Shown here piece after piece: positions 1 through 5,616 of a stretch of DNA of 5,665 nucleotides (positions are counted from its first letter, which is position 1; every line of letters begins with the position of its first letter). The DNA is from CAZFCK01 sp964517355. GTDB lineage: Bacteria; Desulfobacterota; Desulfovibrionia; Desulfovibrionales; Desulfovibrionaceae. The notes under the pieces were generated by a model, which worked only from the letters and a program-made list of their open reading frames with translations, was not told the DNA's origin and searched no databases. The translations under genes were made by a program, and so were the position numbers. The stretch spans positions 1 through 5,665 of the forward strand of contig CAZFCK010000276.1 of assembly GCA_964517355.1 (NCBI GenBank). Reading direction: 5' to 3'.

Positions 1-37
1 GAACCTTTCTCCAGAAAGGTTTCCCCCCGGAAAAACC
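1..37. terminator. Terminator-like hairpin at window edge
   Basis: Positions 2-10 (AACCTTTCT) and 13-21 (AGAAAGGTT) form a perfect 9-bp inverted repeat around CC. A G-U pair between 1 and 22 can extend it. A second stem uses 20-24 (TTTCC) and 29-33 (GGAAA) with a CCCC loop, and can add GG 18-19 with CC 36-37, so the two stems compete for 18-22. On the plus strand the first stem is followed only by TTTCCCCCC, a weak U tract. On the minus strand the sequence after it is outside the window. It could end a plus-strand gene to the left, the infA/DUF6125 transcript coming from the right, or both. The structure is seen; the terminator role is inferred. Confidence 0.45.
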
Positions 38-65
38 TAACAAGTCTTTAATCAGGCTTCCTTAG

Positions 66-95
66 AAATGGGAAATGGTAGTATGCATCTCCCTG
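66..95. repeat. Intergenic repeat block, partner near window end
   Basis: Positions 66-80 (AAATGGGAAATGGTA) match 5602-5616 in inverted orientation at 14 of 15 bases. Positions 83-95 (ATGCATCTCCCTG) match 5653-5665 in direct orientation at 12 of 13. Both copies lie in non-coding DNA next to hairpins, which suggests pieces of a small dispersed intergenic element, but the mixed orientation means this is not a simple repeat pair. Chance similarity is possible at this length. Confidence 0.35.
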
Positions 96-121
96 AAACG
101 AGGAACATTGCTTCAGGGGAG
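89..121. other. Stem-loop downstream of the DUF6125-like gene
   Basis: CCCTGAA (91-97) pairs with TTCAGGG (112-118). CT at 89-90 can pair with AG at 120-121 if G119 bulges. The loop is 14 bases. A competing stem joins GGGA and ATG at 70-73 and 75-77 with CAT and TCCC at 86-88 and 90-93, sharing CCC 91-93, so only one can form at a time. It lies downstream of the stop codon at 185 on the minus strand and has no U tract. It could be a 3' end structure, part of a small RNA or part of a repeat element; nothing visible decides between these. Confidence 0.35.
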
Positions 122-123
122 AG

Positions 124-136
124 CCTTTTCAAAAGG
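124..136. other. Short A/T-cored palindrome
   Basis: CCTTTT (124-129) and AAAAGG (131-136) form a perfect 6-bp inverted repeat around a single C. The centre is too tight for a full RNA hairpin unless the inner pairs open. It lies about 50 bases past the stop of the minus-strand gene. The rest of 1-184 shows no convincing open frame. Confidence 0.3.
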
Positions 137-184
137 AGAAATTCATCTTGGAGGTAAGTTTGGGGGAGGCACACCTTTGCAACG

Positions 185-949
185 CTAAGCGGCTGTGAAA
201 CGCCAGGCGCAGACCCATTCCTCGGGGTGCGGGTCCGGGGGGCACCCTATGCATTCGGTCCGGATGCCGGGGTGGAAGGAAGCGGCGAAGGTTGTATATT
301 CCACCATTCCGCCGGATTTGCATGGATAATCTTCAAGTCCTTTACGTTTGCGCGCGGTTTGCACCCGGCACTGGCGCATGAGAAAGGTGAAACCCTCGTC
401 GCTACGGTCGATGATTTCCTGAACATTGATGCGAGCATACAGCCTGTGCTGCAAGGCCGCGGCGAGTTGCTCCAACCCCTCTTTGGGCGTTTGGGCCTCG
501 GGCATGCTCAACAGTTCGCGTATGCGCGCAGCCTCGAAAGGGGAAAACCGGCTCCAGCAGGTGTCGTTGATGCGTTTTGCGTCGAGCATGCCGGTAGGAG
601 TGGCGTCTTCTCCGGCCTGGAACCATACGCCGTCGCAGACCAGCCAATTGGCGGCCAGGGCGTCCGCCAAGGCGTGCAATTGCGTTGTATCCAATGCCAG
701 CAAAGGGTCGGGCAGGCCGTTCGTGCAGGTAAATCCCAGTGTTTTGGCCAGACGGCCGAGCATGATTTCCTGAAAACGCGCTCCCGCGTCCCGCTCCATG
801 GTCAATGCGGTCTCAAGGCCGCAATGATGCACGGCCTCGCTGAACCATAGGCCATAATGCACTGCGGTACGCCGCACGGCGCTCAGGATGAAAGCGACTA
901 GCTGTTCTTTTTCAGCCGACACACGATCTCCTGTCTTTGCGGTCGTCAT
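185..949 (-). CDS. DUF6125-like cysteine-rich cytosolic protein
   Basis: A 254-residue soluble protein without signal peptide or membrane segments. Its pattern matches what I know as the DUF6125 family (often labelled 'cytosolic protein'), thought to be distantly related to amino-thiazoline carboxylate hydrolase-like proteins; no reaction is established. Visible family-like blocks are HYGLWF (31-36), NWLVCDGVWFQ (101-111), NDTCWSRFSPFEA (128-140), LYARINVQ (170-177) and a cysteine-rich C-terminus: CRVQTARKRKGLEDYPC (194-210), ECIGCPPDPHPEEW (232-245) and CAW (247-249). Cys194, 210, 233, 236 and 247 could bind a metal or form a thiol site (inference). The start is uncertain: ATG at 949 has no clear ribosome binding site, and an in-frame TTG at 967 adds six residues and lies 7 bases after the infA stop. 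Its close position behind infA suggests a shared transcript. Confidence 0.8.
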   Translation of the reverse strand: MTTAKTGDRVSAEKEQLVAFILSAVRRTAVHYGLWFSEAVHHCGLETALTMERDAGARFQEIMLGRLAKTLGFTCTNGLPDPLLALDTTQLHALADALAANWLVCDGVWFQAGEDATPTGMLDAKRINDTCWSRFSPFEAARIRELLSMPEAQTPKEGLEQLAAALQHRLYARINVQEIIDRSDEGFTFLMRQCRVQTARKRKGLEDYPCKSGGMVEYTTFAASFHPGIRTECIGCPPDPHPEEWVCAWRFTAA

Positions 950-974
950 GGACGACGTTTCGCGCAACGCGACT

Positions 975-1193
975 CTATTTCATACGATATGTGATGCGCC
1001 CGCGCGTCAAGTCATATGGGGAAAGCTCGACTTTGACCTTGTCCCCCGGGAGAATGCGGATGTAGTACTTCCGCATCTTGCCTGAAATGTGGGCCAAAAC
1101 GTTGTGCCCGTTTTCCAGGTCAACCTTGAACATGGCGTTGGGCAGCGCCTCTTGGACGACGCCATCTACCTCTATGGCTTCCTCTTTCGCCAT
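975..1193 (-). CDS. infA: Translation initiation factor IF-1
   Basis: A 72-residue protein, the standard IF-1 length. IF-1 is a single S1-like OB fold that binds the ribosomal A site of the 30S subunit during initiation, with IF-2 and IF-3. Nearly the whole sequence fits the family: MAKEEAIEVDG (1-11), ALPNAMFKVDLENGH (16-30), VLAHISGKMRKYYIRILPGD (32-51) and SPYDLTRGRITYR (58-70). The start is fixed by the conserved MAKE opening and by AGGAGG at 1203-1198 on the minus strand, four bases before the ATG. An in-frame ATG 12 codons upstream (1229) is ignored for this reason. The stop is TAG. The DUF6125-like gene follows 7 or 25 bases later, depending on its start. The upstream 350 bases are non-coding and may hold its own promoter. 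Confidence 0.97.
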   Translation of the reverse strand: MAKEEAIEVDGVVQEALPNAMFKVDLENGHNVLAHISGKMRKYYIRILPGDKVKVELSPYDLTRGRITYRMK

Positions 1194-1543
1194 ACGTCCT
1201 CCTGCCGCATTGGGCGGTGGAAAAATCATAATGAAAATTCAACAAAAGCGAGCGCTGTTGTTGCCTACCCAGCTCATGAAAAATCGCTGTTGTAAAACCG
1301 TGTTGTTCGATTGCATGGAAGCGCACAACTGTCAAGTTGCAACGCACGGTTTTTTGCGGGGGCCTTGGCCGCACCCATGCAGAATCGTTCAGTTACGCTT
1401 TGTGGGGAATGGCTTTTTCAGGGGCGGCTTCAGACAAGAATTTCATCCCCACGTCGTGAAATAGTATGTTTTTTTTTAAGCAAATGTCCCGGCATCAGGA
1501 AGAGCGGAATCTTGCCTCAGAGCCGTACGCCGTCAGGCGCGGA
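1194..1543 (-). other. Non-coding leader region between tetR-like gene and infA
   Basis: I see no convincing gene in these 350 bases. On the infA strand there is a perfect TTGACA at 1335-1330, inside the inverted repeat CAACT (1326-1330) / AGTTG (1335-1339), but no good -10 box at 16-18 bases; TGCAAT lies only 14 bases on. A TATGAT lies at 1230-1225, with no matching -35. CGCTGTTGT occurs twice, at 1253-1261 and 1285-1293, 32 bases apart. The plus strand has a T9 run at 1469-1477 preceded only by a 5-bp stem. No clear terminator for the TetR gene is visible, so read-through into infA is possible. A promoter for infA is likely here but cannot be placed. Confidence 0.4.
1198..1203 (-). promoter_or_regulatory. 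Ribosome binding site of infA
   Basis: The plus strand reads CCTCCT, giving AGGAGG on the coding strand, a near-perfect Shine-Dalgarno sequence four bases before ATG 1193-1191. It decides the IF-1 start over the upstream in-frame ATG at 1229. Confidence 0.85.
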
Positions 1544-2224
1544 CTACCAGTCCTTGGCACCGTTGCCGCGCGATTCGTTTCTGCATTGCTCAAGCACGGC
1601 CTGCAACCCTCCAAGGGAAAAATGAAACAAGTGGTTCACTATGAATTCGACATCTTGCGGCCCCTCGAAAAGCCCTGTCTCCAGCTTTTCAACAATGAGG
1701 CGCGAGTAGAAATAATGGAGACACTGCCCGATGACGCCGGCGCAGCAGGCCATGAGCACTTTATGGGGCACGGCGCCGGACATAAGTTCCACCAGTATGT
1801 CTTCCAACTCGTCAAGCAAGGGTTGCACATGATTCTTGAGGATGCGCTCAAGGATGGGCGAGCGCGTCACCAGGGCCTCGGATAGCAGGCGGCTTCTGTC
1901 GGCGAGGTCGCCGGCGTCGTCGCTGAGCAATAACCGGTGCATGAAGCTGTTGATGAAGGCGTAGAGCCGCTCTCGGGCGCTGGGGTCCTCGCTTAGCCCC
2001 ATATCCATGGGGTAGCGCTGCATGGCCGAAGACAGCAAGTCGTCAAGCACGGCCTCGTAAACGCCTGTCTTGTCATTGAAATGGTAATGCACAGCCGCTA
2101 CATTGGCTTCCGCCAGACTGCAAATGTCGCGAATGGTGGCCTTCGCGTATCCTCGTTCCAAAAAAATCCGCCTTGCGGCCTTTAATATCCGTTCGCGCGT
2201 GCCGCTTTGCTTTTCGTTTTCCAT
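1544..2224 (-). CDS. TetR-family transcriptional regulator, CecR-like
   Basis: A 226-residue protein with the usual two-part TetR layout. The N-terminal helix-turn-helix spans about residues 8-55: RERILKAARRIFLERGY (10-26), then TIRDICSLAEANVAAVHYHF (30-49) as the DNA-reading helices. The C-terminal half fits the CecR/YbiH type (DUF1956): SEALVTRSPILERIL (115-129), VIGQCLHYFYSRLIVEKL (164-181) and HLFHFSLGGLQAV (198-210). Such proteins are usually dimeric repressors released by a small molecule; in enterobacteria CecR relatives control efflux genes. The ATG at 2224 has AAGG at 2236-2233, eight bases upstream. No exporter or enzyme gene is adjacent, so the target is unknown; autoregulation through the 2225-2545 gap is the simplest guess. 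Confidence 0.92.
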   Translation of the reverse strand: MENEKQSGTRERILKAARRIFLERGYAKATIRDICSLAEANVAAVHYHFNDKTGVYEAVLDDLLSSAMQRYPMDMGLSEDPSARERLYAFINSFMHRLLLSDDAGDLADRSRLLSEALVTRSPILERILKNHVQPLLDELEDILVELMSGAVPHKVLMACCAGVIGQCLHYFYSRLIVEKLETGLFEGPQDVEFIVNHLFHFSLGGLQAVLEQCRNESRGNGAKDW

Positions 2225-2545
2225 AATGCTCGCCTTTATTTCATGCCTCTTCCATAAAAGAATGGTGCTTCATGATACGGTTCTTTGCTGGATGCGCCGC
2301 CCTTGCGCGGTTAACTATCTACCGATCCTTGCACAAAGCGGACATTATTACAATCTTCCGCCGTTGTCGCAATGCGGAGCGCCGCGCGATGGTGGTATTG
2401 TGGTTAGCTTCTGAAATAATAGAATATTTTAACAGGTTCATGGCAGGAGACGCCCGAAGGGTACAACCTTTTGCGGCGGCAGCCCCCGGGCGGGGGCGGT
2501 TGCGCCGTACCGCCGGCGACAGCGGCGCCGGAGGGAGTACCTGTG
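2225..2545. other. Non-coding region upstream of the TetR gene
   Basis: No convincing gene in 321 bases; short open frames on both strands read as low-complexity Arg/Ala/Pro shadows. The half near 2545 is very GC-rich and hairpin-forming (described separately). The middle, about 2392-2435, is an AT-rich dip (AAATAATAGAATATTTT at 2414-2430), a plausible promoter area. A weak plus-strand candidate is TTGTGG (2398-2403) with TAGAAT (2420-2425), 16-base spacer, but no plus-strand gene follows. Near the TetR start, CCAT (2252-2255) and ATGG (2262-2265) flank AAAAGA, too small to call an operator. Confidence 0.35.
2474..2540 (-). terminator. Tandem GC-rich hairpins after the CxxC protein gene
   Basis: Directly beyond the stop at 2546 on the minus strand lie two hairpins. 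The first pairs CCGGCG (2513-2518) with CGCCGG (2526-2531) around a 7-base loop, with GTAC at 2507-2510 and 2537-2540 able to pair outside it. The second pairs GCCCCC (2482-2487) with GGGGGC (2492-2497) around GGGC, extended across an internal loop by CGGCG (2474-2478) and CGCCG (2503-2507). There is no U tract after them on the minus strand, so this would be a U-poor terminator or a 3' stability element. Confidence 0.45.
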
Positions 2546-3070
2546 TCATTTTTTCTTTTGCCCCGCGCGCTCCTTGGCGAACAGCTCCCTGTCCATGACG
2601 TTCACAAAAAGCACCCAGCGCGACGCCACAAGATCCTGGCGCAGCAGCAGGGTCAGCACGCGCTTGGAACCACGCGGCGCGTATTCGCAGATTTTCGCAC
2701 GATAGTTGTCCCTTGTCTTGGTCGGACCCAAGGCTTCGGAAAGAGCGGCGTGTAAGGCGGCGAACGCCGCCTCCGCATCGCTTTGCTTCGTGAACACCGA
2801 GAGACCGGAGACATCGAGCACGTCGCCTTTGTGCTTTCCGGAGCTGCAGACACGCAGTTGATACACTTCAAGACGCGGGTCGGGAAAGGGAGGGGTGATG
2901 CGGTACGTCATCAAGCCCCCGGAGTCAGCGGTTTCCAGTGCGAGGCCGCCGCAGAACGCGCACGGCGCGCCCAGGGGTACGCCGAACGGAGCGTCCAGCC
3001 AACCCGCCGCGGCAACATGCGGCATGGCCGCCAGGAACAAAAAAAGCGCCAGCGGTAAAAGGGCGTTCAC
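2546..3070 (-). CDS. Exported CxxC protein of unknown function
   Basis: A 174-residue protein I do not recognise. Residues 1-23 look like a signal peptide: a short start, the hydrophobic run LLPLALFLFLAA (4-15), and an Ala-rich end (VAAAG, 19-23) suited to signal peptidase I, so it should be periplasmic. The mature part opens WLDAPFGVPLGAPCAFCGG, with Cys37-x2-Cys40; Cys75 and Cys128 follow. A mixed middle carries SDAEAAFAALHAALSEALG (97-115), probably helical, and the end is very basic (QKKK). The start is the GTG at 3070, overlapping the EcfT stop by four bases (GTGA); no Shine-Dalgarno is seen, which fits translational coupling. The open frame continues far upstream of the GTG, but that part runs inside the EcfT gene and looks non-coding. 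It may assist the EcfT-type system or be a redox or binding protein; both are guesses. Confidence 0.75.
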   Translation of the reverse strand: MNALLPLALFLFLAAMPHVAAAGWLDAPFGVPLGAPCAFCGGLALETADSGGLMTYRITPPFPDPRLEVYQLRVCSSGKHKGDVLDVSGLSVFTKQSDAEAAFAALHAALSEALGPTKTRDNYRAKICEYAPRGSKRVLTLLLRQDLVASRWVLFVNVMDRELFAKERAGQKKK

Positions 3071-3804
3071 AGCGCCGCCACGCCGGCGCCGCACGCCAAA
3101 AGCAGCGCGCCGGCCAGCCAGGGCGCCGGCCGAAACGCAAATTCCGGTTCCCATGCGGCAGGGGTGTCCAGACCGCGAGCGGCAAGGGCCGTTGTCTGCT
3201 TCAAGACGTTTTGCGCCAGCACCCGCAGCACGCTTTGCGCCATGAGCCCCCAACGCACCCAAAACCACCGTTGCGGGGCGCGCATGGCGTCCATGCGCCG
3301 CACCGTGAACAGGGCTTCCAGGGTTTGCGGAAGAAAATGTACCATCAAAGCCAGGGCTAAGGCGGATTGCCAGGCCTTTTTCCCCAGCACGGGCCTGAGG
3401 AACCAACTCGCGGCCAAGCCCAACTCCCTGGCGGAACTGCTCGCGGTCAGCGCCAGTCCCAACAGTACCAGCGCCAGCAACCGCCCCCCTAAATAGACGC
3501 CGCGCAGTACGGCACTATCAAGGGGCGCACCTTGCCACAAGGCCATGCCCGCGGCGGCCAGGCTCCAGAAAAACACAAACAGCGTCCCGGCGAGGGCGGT
3601 GCGCGCGCGACGCCTGTCGAAAGCGCCCAATCGCCAATGCAGGATTCCCAATGCCGCGCAGAAACAAAGCAGAGCGGGAAAGCCGCCGTACCAGATTTCA
3701 CAGCCCACCCCAACCGTCAGTACGAGCTTGAGTCTGGGGTCCACTTCCGCGTAAAAAGCGGGCGGCGGGAAATGTCGCGTGCCGGAAGCCTGAGAGGGTT
3801 GCAT
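3067..3804 (-). CDS. EcfT/CbiQ-type ECF transporter membrane subunit
   Basis: A 245-residue, strongly hydrophobic protein. It fits the T component of energy-coupling factor transporters, which links a substrate-binding S subunit to two ABC ATPases for vitamin or metal-ion uptake. Visible signs: the N-terminal VDPRLKLVL (21-29), matching the family's DPR-K-L opening; membrane segments at about 26-41, 43-58, 68-90, 98-120, 147-162 and 227-245; and a cytoplasmic section with the coupling motif Ala209-Arg210-Gly211 (ALAARGLD). The first coupling motif is degenerate, reading DAMRAP (172-177) instead of a clear Ala-Arg-Gly. The start at 3804 is preferred over an in-frame ATG at 3831 because AGGA lies nine bases before it, while 3831 has no site. 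No ATPase or S-subunit gene is in view, so the substrate cannot be named. The exported CxxC gene is coupled behind it. Confidence 0.82.
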   Translation of the reverse strand: MQPSQASGTRHFPPPAFYAEVDPRLKLVLTVGVGCEIWYGGFPALLCFCAALGILHWRLGAFDRRRARTALAGTLFVFFWSLAAAGMALWQGAPLDSAVLRGVYLGGRLLALVLLGLALTASSSARELGLAASWFLRPVLGKKAWQSALALALMVHFLPQTLEALFTVRRMDAMRAPQRWFWVRWGLMAQSVLRVLAQNVLKQTTALAARGLDTPAAWEPEFAFRPAPWLAGALLLACGAGVAAL

Positions 3805-3827
3805 AGATGTGATTCCTACTCTAAAAA
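3799..3827 (+). promoter_or_regulatory. Possible umuD promoter
   Basis: TTGCAT (3799-3804) and TAAAAA (3822-3827) are 17 bases apart, a weak sigma-70-like pair whose -35 overlaps the EcfT start codon. The gap between the divergent genes also holds AAACATC twice, at 3826-3832 and 3846-3852, 20 bases apart and on the same face of the helix, a possible binding site. No recognisable SOS box of the CTG-N10-CAG type was found. Confidence 0.25.
3814..3817 (-). promoter_or_regulatory. Ribosome binding site of the EcfT gene
   Basis: TCCT on the plus strand gives AGGA on the coding strand, within GTAGGAA, nine bases before ATG 3804-3802. It favours this start over the ATG at 3831, which has only TTTTCTCCAG before it. 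Confidence 0.6.
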
Positions 3828-3900
3828 ACATCTGGAGAAAAGCTCAAACATCGCTTAGACAGCAGGTATGCATCCTGATAAAAAGCAAGCTCAGGGACCG

Positions 3901-4332
3901 ATGCGCGTGAACGGCCTGGAAATTCTCGGATTCGAGAAGCGCACAACCTGCCAGCTGCCCATGTATCTGGCCACTGTGGCAGCCGGCTTTCCGTCTCCGG
4001 CGGACGATTTCATCGACAAGACGCTGGATTTGAACGAGTATCTCATCGACCACCCGGAGGCCACGTTTTTTGTGCGCGTCTGTGGAGATTCCATGCGCGA
4101 CGCGGGACTGCACAGCGGCGACATTCTTGTGGTGGACCGCGCGCTTCAGCCCATGCACAACCGCATCGTCATCGCGGCCTTGAACGGCGAACTCACGGTG
4201 AAACGCATCCGCAAACAAGGCGGGAAGCTTTTTCTCGTGCCCGAGCACCCGGAATATGAGGCCATCGAGGTGACTGCCGAAGCGAGCTTCGAGGTCTGGG
4301 GCGTTGTCACTCACGTGATTCACAAGGTTTAA
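3901..4332 (+). CDS. umuD: UmuD-type S24 autoprotease, DNA polymerase V subunit
   Basis: A 143-residue protein closely following E. coli UmuD (139 residues). UmuD is induced by DNA damage; on contact with RecA filaments it cuts off its own N-terminus, and the shortened dimer joins UmuC to form translesion polymerase V. Seen here: a cleavage site Ala28-Gly29 in AAGFPSPADDFID, the nucleophile Ser64 in CGDSMRDAGLHSGDILVVD, and the general base Lys101 in LTVKRI. The spacings Gly29-Ser64 (35) and Ser64-Lys101 (37) equal those of E. coli Gly25-Ser60-Lys97. Ala-Gly at the cut is LexA-like, where E. coli UmuD has Cys-Gly. ATG 3901 has AGGGA at 3893-3897; an in-frame ATG at 3868 would add 11 residues, but its AGG lies one base away. 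There is no helix-turn-helix domain, which argues against LexA. No umuC follows; a lipoprotein gene does. Confidence 0.92.
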   Translation: MRVNGLEILGFEKRTTCQLPMYLATVAAGFPSPADDFIDKTLDLNEYLIDHPEATFFVRVCGDSMRDAGLHSGDILVVDRALQPMHNRIVIAALNGELTVKRIRKQGGKLFLVPEHPEYEAIEVTAEASFEVWGVVTHVIHKV

Positions 4333-4371
4333 TACCGGAACGTAGCGCAGGCAATAACGAGGGAGAAAATT

Positions 4372-5601
4372 ATGAGCACACGCATCTATTGTTTGCTGAC
4401 CCTGGCGCTTGTGACTCTTCTGGCGGCCTGCGTCAAGCAAATGGCCCCGGTCCCGCCTGAGACAACCACCTATCAGGAGCGCGTGGGCGATTCTTACTAT
4501 TCAAGCGGAAATTTTGAGAAGGCCCTGCAGGAATACGACAAGGGTCTGGAAGCTGGAGCGGACAAGTCTTCGATATACTACCGCAAGGGATTCGCCTACT
4601 TTTCCATGGACCAATGGGACAAGGCCCTGGAAAATTTCAATCTTGCCATCAAGGAAGACCCTTCGCTGAGCATCGCGTACGAAGGAGCGGGCATGGCCGC
4701 CTTTCAGTGCGGCAAAATCGACGAGGCCGCGCAATATTTTGAAAAGACAAAGGAATTGTCGCCCAAGCACTGGGTTCCCTATGCCTTTCTCGCGGCCATC
4801 TATCATGTGCGCGGCAAAATGGATATCGCCAAGGAATATCACGACAAGGCCCTGCGGTTGGGCGGCAAGGAGCAGGAGCCCTTGGTCGTGGCCACGTTGC
4901 GCGACGCCCATGCCTGGGCTGTGAAGCGGACCCCCGCGGTCGCCAAGCCGCAGGATAAGCAGAGCGCCGTACCGCTGGAGCAGACGCAGGCCGCCGCCGC
5001 ACCCACGGAGCCGGAAGCCGTTGCCACGCCCCTGAAAGAAGAGGAAGTGGCGGCAAAGCTCGATGCGCTCGCTGAAAAACAGCGGCAGGAAGAGGAAGCG
5101 AAACAGAGCGCGCTCAAGAAATCCGCCGCACCGCCGCAGCCTTCTTCCGCGGCAACCAAACAAGAGCCCGAAGCGCCGCAGATCAAGCCCGCACCGCAGA
5201 GCAAAAAGGCGGCGGCCGTCCCTGCCGCGCCCCCTGTCCGACAAGCGGACGCGACACCGCGGCCCGTGCCAGGCGCGGCGAACGACGCGGATGCGACCAC
5301 CATTGAGGCTGAGCCTCTGCTCCCGGAGCCAACGGCAGCTCCCGTGCCCCCAACAAAGACAGGTCCCTACGCCATTCTGGAAAGTTCGTTTCAGCGGCAA
5401 TCACAAGCGGAGCATCGCGTGGCGGAATTGCGCAAACACGGCCTTGCGGCCTATTCCGCTTCCGCCAACCTCGGATCGCGCGGCATCTGGTATCGCGTGC
5501 TCTTCGGTCCTTTCGACACGATCACCGCCGCCCGGGAAGCCAAGACACGGCTTTTGGGGCAGCACGGCATCAATGATCTGGTCATTCTCAAGCAGAAATA
5601 A
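4372..5601 (+). CDS. TPR and SPOR domain lipoprotein
   Basis: A 409-residue envelope lipoprotein. The signal peptide ends in the lipobox LAAC (17-20) with Cys20 as the lipidated residue; Val21 next to it does not favour inner-membrane retention, so an outer-membrane location is likely. Four TPR repeats follow at about 35-67, 68-101, 102-134 and 135-167 (for example GDSYYSSGNFEKALQEYDKG, 39-58), giving a protein-binding scaffold. Residues about 185-330 are a low-complexity Ala/Pro/Lys/Glu/Gln linker, with a short charged stretch at 222-246 that may be helical, long enough to reach across the periplasm. Residues 331-408 form a SPOR domain (GPYAILESSFQRQSQAEHRV, 331-350; WYRVLFGPF, 373-381), which binds glycan strands lacking stem peptides, typically at the division site. 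It probably links peptidoglycan remodelling to partners. GAGGGAG (4359-4365) precedes the ATG by six bases. No terminator separates it from umuD. Confidence 0.9.
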   Translation: MSTRIYCLLTLALVTLLAACVKQMAPVPPETTTYQERVGDSYYSSGNFEKALQEYDKGLEAGADKSSIYYRKGFAYFSMDQWDKALENFNLAIKEDPSLSIAYEGAGMAAFQCGKIDEAAQYFEKTKELSPKHWVPYAFLAAIYHVRGKMDIAKEYHDKALRLGGKEQEPLVVATLRDAHAWAVKRTPAVAKPQDKQSAVPLEQTQAAAAPTEPEAVATPLKEEEVAAKLDALAEKQRQEEEAKQSALKKSAAPPQPSSAATKQEPEAPQIKPAPQSKKAAAVPAAPPVRQADATPRPVPGAANDADATTIEAEPLLPEPTAAPVPPTKTGPYAILESSFQRQSQAEHRVAELRKHGLAAYSASANLGSRGIWYRVLFGPFDTITAAREAKTRLLGQHGINDLVILKQK

Positions 5602-5616
5602 TACCATTTTCCATTT
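5602..5616. repeat. Inverted partner of the 66-80 repeat
   Basis: TACCATTTTCCATTT is the reverse complement of 66-80 with one mismatch in 15. It begins directly after the lipoprotein stop codon and leads into the hairpin. The direct partner of 83-95 is at 5653-5665, cut by the window end. Together they may belong to a small dispersed intergenic element. Confidence 0.35.

Noticed and set aside
227..850. Plus-strand open frame of 207 codons
   Set aside because: It lies opposite the DUF6125-like gene, whose motifs are clear; the translation has no recognisable domain and is a shadow of GC-rich coding DNA.
1441..1477. T9 run as a plus-strand terminator
   Set aside because: The preceding stem (TTTCA/TGAAA) is only 5 A/T-rich pairs, and no plus-strand gene ends here.
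2319..2549. 76-codon minus-strand open frame in the gap upstream of the TetR gene
   Set aside because: Low-complexity Pro/Arg/Ala translation with no ribosome binding site, overlapping the GC-rich hairpins; judged non-coding.
3071..3406. 112-codon upstream extension of the exported protein
   Set aside because: It lies inside the EcfT gene in another frame, lacks family signals and would bury a clear signal peptide; the GTG at 3070 fits better.
3818..3847. TTGAGC / TAGAGT promoter for the EcfT gene
   Set aside because: An 18-base spacer and partial matches; the predicted start would fall past the ribosome binding site of the preferred ATG 3804.
3863..3877. CAGG/CCTG inverted repeat as an SOS box
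   Set aside because: Arms are only 4 bases and in the opposite order to CTG...CAG; the centre is not symmetric, so it is likely chance.
3868..3900. Longer UmuD start at ATG 3868
   Set aside because: Its only AGG is one base before the ATG. The 3901 start has AGGGA and gives a length and motif offsets matching E. coli UmuD.
4501..5400. Minus-strand open frame of 299 codons
   Set aside because: It mirrors the TPR-SPOR lipoprotein and reads as Arg/Gly/Leu-rich low complexity; the plus strand has lipobox, TPR and SPOR signals and a good ribosome binding site.
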